Assembly: GCA_017616475.1 (NCBI GenBank)
Contig: JAFZYD010000024.1
Location: 1 to 32,440 of the forward strand
DNA length: 32,440 nt
Source: Bacteroidales bacterium
GTDB taxonomy: Bacteria; Bacteroidota; Bacteroidia; Bacteroidales; UBA932
Direction of reading: 5' to 3'
Shown: positions 22,763 to 30,551 of the stretch, piece after piece
Position numbering within the stretch: position 1 is the first letter of the stretch
Layout: the number at the start of each line of letters is the position of its first letter
Program-made: the position numbers and the translations under genes
Notes under the pieces: model-generated
Told to the model about the DNA's origin: nothing
What the model saw: only the letters and a program-made list of their open reading frames with translations
Databases searched by the model: none

Positions 22763-24212
22763 CGTATCCTCTGTTTTGGGTCATACTGTCGTTGGTCTGC
22801 ATCTCCATCTGGGCTATGGGGAAACAGTAGCGATAATCGGGATATTTGAGCGTCCTGAGGGTGGAGGAGGTGGTTGCAGGGCGGGAGATGTCCTCGCCGC
22901 GGCGCTTGAGGTCAAAGAAGCGGTGCCCTTCGAAGCAGAGCTCCTTGGCCCGCTCTGTCTGAATTATGCGGTCCAGCTCGGCTGCGCCGGAATAGGACAG
23001 GTTTATTTCTGACTGGCTCTTGCCTGTAGCGCGCGCCTGCAGCGCCTTTATGTCGGCGGCAGCGTCGGTTAGACTGCCCCCGCCAAGGCAAAGCGCCTCG
23101 GCGTGGATCAGGTACATCTCGGAGACGCGCAGCACAGGAAAGTCGCACCGGCGGTTTTCTTCGGAAGAGACGCCGTTCTTGAAGGGCAGGTGCTTGCAGA
23201 TGGCGGTATAAACCTTGCCCTCGTACTCTTCGCCGTCTTCTTTCTCCGCAACGAAGGTGAAAAGATCCTTGCGGATGTCATCGCTGCCGAAGGTTTCCAT
23301 AAAGGTGGCGTCCGGGCCGCACTCCTGCGCAGAGAGCGGGTTGCACATACGCTTCATTCCGGTGCCGGCGTCGTAGGCGTTCAGGCGGAATATCCCTTCG
23401 CCCGGGTTGTCCTGCGCCTTGCGGAAGAAGTTCACATAGCCGCTGCGGGGAGTGAGCGGCACAACGTCCATCACCTCCCTGGCATAAGATGCAGCCTTGT
23501 CATAGTCCTTCATATAGAGGTAGACGCGGGCCAGAAGAGCCTTGCAGGCCAGGGCGGAGATGTAGGTCGGGGTGCTGCCGGCGTCGCTGCCAAAGCACTC
23601 TATGGCCTTGCCCAGGTCGCCGGTTATAAGTTCGTAACACCGCGCCACGGTGTTGCGCGGCAGCTCGGTGTCAAAGCCGGGCACATAGTCGATGGCCACC
23701 ACGCCGGGGTGGGAAGCGTCCGGGGTATAGTCGTAGGGCATCGCATATACGTTGCACAAGTTAAAGTGGCTCAGGGCCCGCGCAAAATATGCGTAGCCGA
23801 AATGCCGGTTTATTTCATCGGCATACTCCGGGTATTCATCCAGAAGCTTCGCCCCGTAGAAAATGATGTTGTTGGCGTTGGTGCACACCTCGTATGCATC
23901 TTTCCAGAAATAATACGGATATCCGGAGTTGTCGGCGGGGGTGCTTTCAAAATCGTATACCAACTGCATCGCCTGGCCGGCGTTCACGCGGTAGAGGTAG
24001 ACATTGTCGCCCGCAAGCTCGCCGATGCGGATATAGTCGTCGTCGTACATCTCGCCTATGAGGCGGTGCAGGCCCAGCCCGGCCGCGCGGAGGCCGTCGA
24101 TATCGGCAAAAAAGCCGTCAATGGTGCTCTTCCCCAAATTCTCGACGTTGAGGAAGGAGGTGCAGCAGGTCAGCGAAAGCGCTGTGAAAATAATTGCAAA
24201 CAGTCTTTTCAT
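22752..24212 (-). CDS. SusD/RagB-family outer membrane nutrient-binding lipoprotein
   Basis: This 486-residue protein has a lipoprotein-like N-terminus with C16-C17, NVENLGKSTIDGFF as the usual early segment, TPR-like helices (for example ALACKALLARVYLYMKDYDK) and the C-terminal SusD block. That block includes FPVLRVSEMYLIHAEAL, IIQTERAKELCFEGHRFFDL, and the ending YCFPIAQMEMQTNDSMTQNRGY. SusD proteins sit as lids on SusC barrels and capture ligands at the cell surface. The lipobox is atypical because Thr or Cys, not Gly/Ala/Ser, precedes the lipidated Cys. The gene starts 5 bases after the susC stop and overlaps the next lipoprotein gene. Confidence 0.94.
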   Translation of the reverse strand: MKRLFAIIFTALSLTCCTSFLNVENLGKSTIDGFFADIDGLRAAGLGLHRLIGEMYDDDYIRIGELAGDNVYLYRVNAGQAMQLVYDFESTPADNSGYPYYFWKDAYEVCTNANNIIFYGAKLLDEYPEYADEINRHFGYAYFARALSHFNLCNVYAMPYDYTPDASHPGVVAIDYVPGFDTELPRNTVARCYELITGDLGKAIECFGSDAGSTPTYISALACKALLARVYLYMKDYDKAASYAREVMDVVPLTPRSGYVNFFRKAQDNPGEGIFRLNAYDAGTGMKRMCNPLSAQECGPDATFMETFGSDDIRKDLFTFVAEKEDGEEYEGKVYTAICKHLPFKNGVSSEENRRCDFPVLRVSEMYLIHAEALCLGGGSLTDAAADIKALQARATGKSQSEINLSYSGAAELDRIIQTERAKELCFEGHRFFDLKRRGEDISRPATTSSTLRTLKYPDYRYCFPIAQMEMQTNDSMTQNRGYDEE

Positions 24213-24217
24213 CGTCG

Positions 24218-27200
24218 TCAGAAATTAAGGATGAGTTGTGCGGAAACGGAACGGGTCAGGCCGGCGGGGTAGCGCATAGTCTTGTAGCTGTTGCGCGTGC
24301 GGCTCTGGTCCGGAGTCCAGGTGTATACATTGTCGCCTATAAGCGAAGCGGTGGCGCCGCTCAGCATAAACTTCTTGCAGAAGGAAGACGGCACGTTGTA
24401 GGTCAGAACCAGGTTTTTAAGCTGGAAGCAGGTCTTGTTGTAGAGGAACCGGGTGGAACTGCGTCGGGAACCGCTGTCGCTTTTGTATACCGGCTTGGGA
24501 TTGTTGGATACGTCACCCGGCTGCTGCCAGTAGTCGAGATCTTCTACCACGGTGTTGTAGGAGATTATGTCGTAGCCGTCCTGGCCAAAATCGAGCAGTT
24601 CCCAGCCGCCTATGGTATAGGTCATAAAGGCCACAAGGGAGAAGTCTCCGAAGGTGAATATGTTGCGCATACCGCCCCTCAGGTCGGGTTCCTTGTTGTA
24701 TTCGGGCAGCAGCACGCGGTTTTCGTAGGAGAAAGCGAACACGACATCGCCGCCCGCGTCATACCACATTGGGCTGCCGGTTGCGGGGTCCACTCCGGCC
24801 CAGCGGCTCAGCCACCAGGCGTCCTTGCTGGCCCCCTCCATCCAAACATAATCGAAGAAACCTGTGTGAGTCCCCTTGTATAGTTTGCGGATTATATTGC
24901 GGTTCACACTCCCGTTGAAATCGGTGGTCCACTTGAAGTTGGGGGTCTTTATGTTTGTGGTGTTCAGGGAAATCTCAAAGCCGCGGTTCTCCATTTCACC
25001 CACGTTGCGCATCACCGTGCCGTCGCTTATAATTGAGGAGACGCGCCCCTTGTAAAGCAGGTTGGTGGTGTATTTGCTGTACCATTCCAGCTGCAGGTCG
25101 ACCCGGTTGTTGAACAGGCCCAGGTCGAGGCCCAGGTTGGTAATGTAGGTGTTTTCCCAGCTCAAGCCCGGGTTGGGGGCGGAACCCTGGGTGGCGCCCA
25201 TCAGGCCGCCGTAGTAGGTGCTGGTGCCGTAGGTGTAGGTGCCGTAGGCGGCGCTGGTGTCTACGCGGGAATTGCCGCTGTTGCCGTAGCTGGCCTTCAC
25301 CTTGAGCCGGTTGATGAACGGGACGTTGAAGAAGGCTTCGTTGTGGGCATTCCAGGAAATGCCTATGGAAGAGAAGTCGCCCCAGCGGGAATAGGTGCTG
25401 AACGATGAATAACCCTGGCGGCGGTACGATGCCGAAATGTAGTAACGGTTGTCGTAGGAATAACTCAGGGTGCCCAGATAGGAGAGGGAGCGGGAGTTGG
25501 AGGCAGAAGAAGATCCCCTGCGAGATTCGTCAACAGCATAGCCTATCTCCTTTATATGGTCGTTGGCAAAGCCGCTGCCGGTGGCGTAGAAACTGCGCCG
25601 CTCGGTGTCCACAAACTCGATGCCCAGCAGTGCGCCGACCCTGTGTTTGCCGAACTTGCGGTCAAAGTTCAGACGGTCGATATTGTTCCAAGTGTAGTCG
25701 AACGCTGCCGCGCGGCGGGAGGTGCCGTCCTGCTCGTAGCTGGTCTGCCCGTCCAGAGTCGTTTTGGGGTTGTAAATAAGCTCCATTGCGTTTATGGCGT
25801 TCACGCCGAACATAGAAGAAAGCTTGAGACCTTCTATAATCTGGTATGACAGAGTGGTGTTGGCGTCGAATTCCATGCCCCGCTGGACATTGTCGCTGAA
25901 TTCCCTCTCAGGCACGCAGGAGTATACAAATTTGCGCAGGGAAGGGTTGTAGGTGTCGGTGGCTGTGCTGTAATAGTTGTACATACGCGGCGTCACCCCG
26001 TCAGTGTCATAGGGAGAAAAGATGGGGATGTTGCGGTAGTACGAGTCGGAAATCGAAACCACATTGTTCACGTTGTATGAGAACGACAGGTTGAGGTCGG
26101 CCGTAAAGCGCTTGCCGAATTTGTACTGCCCGCGGTCGCGGATGGTGAAGCGGTTCTGGTCGTTGCCCTTGCGTATGAAATCTTCCCCGTAATAGTTGAG
26201 CGAGAGGTAGTGCTTTGCCTTTTCGCTGCCGGAATCCAGGCGCAAGCTGAATTCGCGCATATTGCCGGTGCCCAGGTACACGTCGTACCAGTCGGTGTCG
26301 GTGGTGGAGTAGGAGTTGTATTCGTTGTCCTGATAGGGGAAGTTGGCCAGGTCGTAGCCCGCGTTGGTCCAGGCGGTGCGGGCCAGGCCCCACCACTGCT
26401 CTGCGTTGAGCAGTTTGATTAGGGTGGAGCGGTCTACCTTGGAGATACCGTATTTCATAGAAGCGGTCACCCGCACCTTGCCGTCGCCCTTGCTCTGTTT
26501 GGTGGTGACCAGAATAACGCCGTTCGCGCCGTCAGCACCATAGATAGATGTGGTGGCTGCGTCCTTGAGCACAGTAATGGATTCTATGTCGTCCGGGTTT
26601 ATGAAGGACATTGGGCTCACGGTGTAACTCATACCGTTCACGCTGCCCTGGCTGCCGGTGTAGATGGGCACTCCGTCCACAATCCACAGCGGCTCGCTGT
26701 TGGCGTTTAGCGACGCGTCGCCGCGCACGCGTATGGAGTAGCGGGTGCGGGCGGCGGAGGTGGTGCTCTCCTGGATATCGAGGCCAGGCACCATACCCTG
26801 CAGCAGGTTGTCCACGCGGGAGGCGGGGAGTGTCTTGAACTTTTCGGAATCGACCTGATATGCCGACCCGACCATATCGGAGCGCTTCTGCACCACGCCG
26901 TAACCCGCCTCGATTACCGACTCCTCTATGGTGTTGTCCCCCTTCATCTGGATGTTGAGCGTCTGGGATTTGGACACCTTGACCTCCTGGTTTTCCATAC
27001 CCATATACTGGAATACGAGCGTTGTGGAGGCGGAAACCGGGAAACTGATGGAATATTTACCGTCCAGGTCGGTCGCGGTGCCGTCCTTGGTCCCCTTGAC
27101 AAGGACAAAGACGCCGACCAGCGGCTCGCCCTGGGTGTCGGTGACCGTCCCGCTCACGGTATATTTTGCCGTCTGCGCCTGGGCGGAGGGCGGCAGTGCC

Positions 27201-27253
27201 GCCGCCAGAACCAAAGTCAGTACCAGAACAGCTATACAACGTATCTTGGTCAT
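24218..27253 (-). CDS. SusC/RagA-family TonB-dependent outer membrane transporter
   Basis: This 1011-residue protein has a signal peptide ending AQA (about residue 26). A carboxypeptidase-regulatory-like domain (about 30-112, VSGTVTDTQGEPLVGVFVLV) precedes a plug domain (about 115-235), which carries SIYGADGANGVILVTTK, a variant of the SusC signature. The 22-strand barrel follows, ending in the aromatic C-terminal strand SVSAQLILNF. It imports a ligand across the outer membrane with energy from TonB-ExbBD, working with the SusD protein encoded 5 bases downstream. The gene starts 9 bases after the stop of a tricorn-like peptidase. There is no sigma/anti-sigma pair or hybrid two-component regulator in the window. 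Confidence 0.96.
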   Translation of the reverse strand: MTKIRCIAVLVLTLVLAAALPPSAQAQTAKYTVSGTVTDTQGEPLVGVFVLVKGTKDGTATDLDGKYSISFPVSASTTLVFQYMGMENQEVKVSKSQTLNIQMKGDNTIEESVIEAGYGVVQKRSDMVGSAYQVDSEKFKTLPASRVDNLLQGMVPGLDIQESTTSAARTRYSIRVRGDASLNANSEPLWIVDGVPIYTGSQGSVNGMSYTVSPMSFINPDDIESITVLKDAATTSIYGADGANGVILVTTKQSKGDGKVRVTASMKYGISKVDRSTLIKLLNAEQWWGLARTAWTNAGYDLANFPYQDNEYNSYSTTDTDWYDVYLGTGNMREFSLRLDSGSEKAKHYLSLNYYGEDFIRKGNDQNRFTIRDRGQYKFGKRFTADLNLSFSYNVNNVVSISDSYYRNIPIFSPYDTDGVTPRMYNYYSTATDTYNPSLRKFVYSCVPEREFSDNVQRGMEFDANTTLSYQIIEGLKLSSMFGVNAINAMELIYNPKTTLDGQTSYEQDGTSRRAAAFDYTWNNIDRLNFDRKFGKHRVGALLGIEFVDTERRSFYATGSGFANDHIKEIGYAVDESRRGSSSASNSRSLSYLGTLSYSYDNRYYISASYRRQGYSSFSTYSRWGDFSSIGISWNAHNEAFFNVPFINRLKVKASYGNSGNSRVDTSAAYGTYTYGTSTYYGGLMGATQGSAPNPGLSWENTYITNLGLDLGLFNNRVDLQLEWYSKYTTNLLYKGRVSSIISDGTVMRNVGEMENRGFEISLNTTNIKTPNFKWTTDFNGSVNRNIIRKLYKGTHTGFFDYVWMEGASKDAWWLSRWAGVDPATGSPMWYDAGGDVVFAFSYENRVLLPEYNKEPDLRGGMRNIFTFGDFSLVAFMTYTIGGWELLDFGQDGYDIISYNTVVEDLDYWQQPGDVSNNPKPVYKSDSGSRRSSTRFLYNKTCFQLKNLVLTYNVPSSFCKKFMLSGATASLIGDNVYTWTPDQSRTRNSYKTMRYPAGLTRSVSAQLILNF

Positions 27254-27262
27254 AAGCCGGTG

Positions 27263-30200
27263 CTATTTTTCGATTTGTTTGAGCATCTCGGCCACGGCGG
27301 CCTCAATCTGACGGTCTTCTCCGCGGAGCACGCTGGCCGGGTCGTTGAATATGAGAATGTCGGGCTCAATCTGCTGATTTTCCAGCACGCTGCCGTCCGC
27401 CCGGCTTACGGAGGTTACCTCCGGAATGCCGAATATGAGGGTGGGGTCAATTTGCGTCTCCCACCATACGGCGGTCATAGTGCCCGGGACGGGGGCCCCG
27501 ATGAGCTTGCCAATGCCCAGCTGCTTGTAAATGTAGGGGAAGCCGGAGGCGTCGGAATAGTCGTCCTCGCAAATAAGCACGCAGGAGGGTTTGTTCCACT
27601 TGCTGTAGGGCTCGGTGCCTATATATTGGCCGCGCGGCTTGAAATCTATGTAGGCCTTGCCGCTCAGGAAGGTGGCCAGGTCGTCGTGCAGCCAGCCGCC
27701 GCCGTTGTGGCGGGTGTCAACTATAAGGGCGTCGCAGGAGCGGTACTTGCCCAGGGCGCGGGAGTAGACCTCGCGATAACTGTCGGAATTCATCCCCTGG
27801 ACGTGGACGTAGCCTACGCGGCCGCCGGAGAGTTTTTCTACCAGCTGTTCGTTGCGGCGTATCCATCGTTTGTAAAGGCCTTCGGTGTCGGAAGCTACCG
27901 GCTTGACTGTTACGGTGGACTCTTTGCTGCCGCTCTTTATACCGAGAACGGTCTTCTTGCCGGCGGTGTAGCGTAGCGCGTCGTACCAGGCGGTGCCGGG
28001 GACTATCGCCACGCCGTCTACCGATGTAATTATGTCGCCCTCCTTGAGGTCGGGCTTGACCATTGCCAGACAGCTGCCGGGCAGTATCTCTTTGATTTTG
28101 AGACCGGCCTCGCAGTAGCTGTCATCGTACAGGACGCCGAGGCGGCCGGCCGCCGAGCCGCCCAGGGGACGGTAGCGCGCACCGGTATGGGACGCGTTGA
28201 GTTCGCCCAGGAACTCGGAGAGCAGCTCGCGGAAGTCGTAGTTGTTGTCTATATAGGGGAGGAACTGCTTGTAATTCTCATAGAAGCCGTCCCAGTCTAT
28301 GCCGTGTATCTTTTCGTCGTAGAATTTCTCCTTGACTTGTTTCCATGCGTGCGAGTATATGTACTCCCTTTCGGCTGCGGGGTAGTGGTCGTATTCGTCG
28401 GCAAAGGAGATGGACTCGCCCTTGCCGGTGGCGGGGTCAAGCTTCTTTATGGACATACTGCTTATCATAAATACCGACTTGCCGTCCGGGGAGGGGACGA
28501 AACGGCCCCTGGCGCCCTTGTCTATCACCTTGACGCTGCGGGACTTGACGTCCATCTGGCAGAGGTCGAAGCCCTTCTCGAGCCGCTGGACAAAGAGCAG
28601 CTTGGTGCCGTCCGGGCTCAGGAAGTGGTCTCCCATACGGGCGGAGACGCCGGTGAGCCGCACTATGCGGTCCTCCCGGTTTTCCAAATCCAGAACCAGC
28701 GGGTCAATCTTGCCCTTCTCCACCTTTATGCTGTCCTTCTCCTCTTTCTTCTTGGCCTTCTTGTCGTCTTCCGTGAGTAGTTTCTCTATCTTGTCGTCTT
28801 CTTCATCCCGGGTGAATTTATAGTAGGCTTCGCCGTCAAAGAACATAATGTAGATGTCCCTCTCTGAGCCCCAGCTGCCGTGGCTGCGGTAGCCGGCGCG
28901 GTCGCTGGTCCAGGTCATCGCCTTGCCCCCGAGCGCCCAGCGGAAGTTGCCGTCCGAATAGCCGCTCTGGGTCAGGTTCGTGACCTTGGCGTTCTCCACC
29001 TCAATCAGGGCTATGTCTGTGTTGTTCCAGCCGCCGTTTGCCTGATATTCGGTGAGGAGGTAGCGGCTGTCGGGACTCCAGGCAAACTCCAGGTCGCCGT
29101 CCTGGTAGGAGTAGAGGGCGCCCTGGAGCACAACTTTCTCCTTGTCGGACTTGAGGTTGCGCACCACGATGTCGGTGCGGTCCTTGAAATATGCGAGATA
29201 CTTGCCGTCCGGCGATATTACCGGGTTTGTGCAAGTGACTCCTTCCGGAGTGACCCGCTCCTCCTTGAAATCGAAGGTGAAGGTGAAATATTTGTCTTTT
29301 TTGTCGTTAAGGACAGTCTTCCAGATGCCCCAGCCGCCGTCGCGCTCCGCCGCATAGTAGAGCTCGCGGCCGTCTTCGGAGAAGCAAACGCCCCGTTCGC
29401 GCCCCGGGGTGCATGTGATGCGGCGGGTGGTCTTATGCTCGATGGAGGTCACGAAGATGTCTCCGCGCGACTCCAGCGCCACCTCCTTGCCGTTGGGCGA
29501 AGCGGCAATGTCCACCGCCCCGAAGTTGACCTGGCGGCGCACTTTGTCCTTCACGGTTTTGTCTTTGGTGACGGTTACTGCCAGTTTGACGGGCTCTCCG
29601 CCCTCGCGCATGGTGTATAGGTCGCCGTTGTAAGAGAAAAGCAATTTGCCGTCGGCGGAAATGCTGAGACCGCGGACGGGATGTTTCTCCATAAAGGATA
29701 CCTGAACAGGCTGGGCGCCGTCCAGGGAACTCTTCCAAATATTGAAGTTGCCGCCGCGCTCGCTCAAGAAGTAATAATCCTTGCCGTTAGGGGCGAAAAC
29801 GGGGTTGCGGTCTTCGCCGGCGAATGTGGTCAGGCGGGTGAAGGTGCCGTCGGAGTCCATAGAGAAACCGGGCTTGCCGTCGTTGTAATACCAAATATCA
29901 CGAGTGACGGACGATGTGTGGTGCTTGCGCAGGTCGTCTTCGTAGCCCTTGTAATCTTCGAAAAGCACAGCGCCGTCGGCAGAAACGGCCATATTGGAGA
30001 TGTTGATAGATGCAACCAACTCGCTCTTGCCGCCCGCAACGGGCACTTTGTAGAGCTGGGAGACGCTGGGATAGACGGCTGCCTGTGCGTCGGGCAGAAT
30101 GTTGGCGCTGTAGAGCACAGTGCCGTCCTGCAGCACCGCCAGCGGCGTTTCCGCACCGGTAAAGGTCGTGAGCTGAACGGGAGTGCCGCCAGTGGAGGGG

Positions 30201-30484
30201 GCGGCCCAAAGGTCCTTGCTGTTGTCGCGCAACGATGTGAAAATAAGCTGCTTGCCGTCGGCGCTCCAAAGCGGGTCGCTCTCGTAGTAGGCCGAGGTTG
30301 TGATTTGCTTCGCTTCTCCGCCGCCTGCACTTACGGTAAAGATGTCGCCTTGATATGCGAAGGCAACGGTCTTGCCGTCCGGGGAGATGGCGCTGTGGCG
30401 GAGCCAGCGGGGTGTCTCCTGTGCATTAGCAAATGAAGAAATGAATAACAGTAGGGTAATAGCCGGGTAAATATATCGTCTCAT
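27263..30484 (-). CDS. Tricorn-like S41 family peptidase
   Basis: This 1073-residue exported protein has a signal peptide ending FANA (about 20). A beta-propeller of WD/TolB-like blades spans about 24-420, with repeated SPDGK, SADGK and PNGKD motifs, and a second propeller-like region about 430-690. A core helical domain contains DEKIHGIDWDGF, a PDZ domain (about 790-860) contains LKEGDIITSVDGVAI, and the S41 domain ends the protein. Likely catalytic residues are the His in IHGIDW, the Ser in DDYSDAS (about 977) and the Glu in ENQQIEPD (about 1035-1040), all matching tricorn protease positions. It should cut peptides in the periplasm or at the cell surface. As first gene of the SusCD operon it suggests a peptide-containing substrate. 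A -7 box TATTTTTG lies upstream. Confidence 0.92.
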   Translation of the reverse strand: MRRYIYPAITLLLFISSFANAQETPRWLRHSAISPDGKTVAFAYQGDIFTVSAGGGEAKQITTSAYYESDPLWSADGKQLIFTSLRDNSKDLWAAPSTGGTPVQLTTFTGAETPLAVLQDGTVLYSANILPDAQAAVYPSVSQLYKVPVAGGKSELVASINISNMAVSADGAVLFEDYKGYEDDLRKHHTSSVTRDIWYYNDGKPGFSMDSDGTFTRLTTFAGEDRNPVFAPNGKDYYFLSERGGNFNIWKSSLDGAQPVQVSFMEKHPVRGLSISADGKLLFSYNGDLYTMREGGEPVKLAVTVTKDKTVKDKVRRQVNFGAVDIAASPNGKEVALESRGDIFVTSIEHKTTRRITCTPGRERGVCFSEDGRELYYAAERDGGWGIWKTVLNDKKDKYFTFTFDFKEERVTPEGVTCTNPVISPDGKYLAYFKDRTDIVVRNLKSDKEKVVLQGALYSYQDGDLEFAWSPDSRYLLTEYQANGGWNNTDIALIEVENAKVTNLTQSGYSDGNFRWALGGKAMTWTSDRAGYRSHGSWGSERDIYIMFFDGEAYYKFTRDEEDDKIEKLLTEDDKKAKKKEEKDSIKVEKGKIDPLVLDLENREDRIVRLTGVSARMGDHFLSPDGTKLLFVQRLEKGFDLCQMDVKSRSVKVIDKGARGRFVPSPDGKSVFMISSMSIKKLDPATGKGESISFADEYDHYPAAEREYIYSHAWKQVKEKFYDEKIHGIDWDGFYENYKQFLPYIDNNYDFRELLSEFLGELNASHTGARYRPLGGSAAGRLGVLYDDSYCEAGLKIKEILPGSCLAMVKPDLKEGDIITSVDGVAIVPGTAWYDALRYTAGKKTVLGIKSGSKESTVTVKPVASDTEGLYKRWIRRNEQLVEKLSGGRVGYVHVQGMNSDSYREVYSRALGKYRSCDALIVDTRHNGGGWLHDDLATFLSGKAYIDFKPRGQYIGTEPYSKWNKPSCVLICEDDYSDASGFPYIYKQLGIGKLIGAPVPGTMTAVWWETQIDPTLIFGIPEVTSVSRADGSVLENQQIEPDILIFNDPASVLRGEDRQIEAAVAEMLKQIEK

Positions 30485-30523
30485 ATTATTGTGGTTTTAC
30501 AAACGGAAATACTATCCAATTTG

Positions 30524-30531
30524 CAAAAATA
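30524..30531 (-). promoter_or_regulatory. Bacteroidota -7 box TATTTTTG for the peptidase-SusCD operon
   Basis: The minus strand reads TATTTTTG, a full TAnnTTTG match 39 bases before the peptidase ATG, in the only AT-rich gap (30485-30551) of this region. No -33 element was seen. It would drive the five-gene unit ending at the terminator 20409-20448. Confidence 0.5.
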
Positions 30532-30551
30532 CAATAATAATTTAAACGATG

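Noticed and set aside
20463..30484. Classic polysaccharide utilisation locus
   Set aside because: A SusCD pair is present, but there is no glycoside hydrolase, lyase, sulfatase or typical regulator in the window; a tricorn-like peptidase is found instead.
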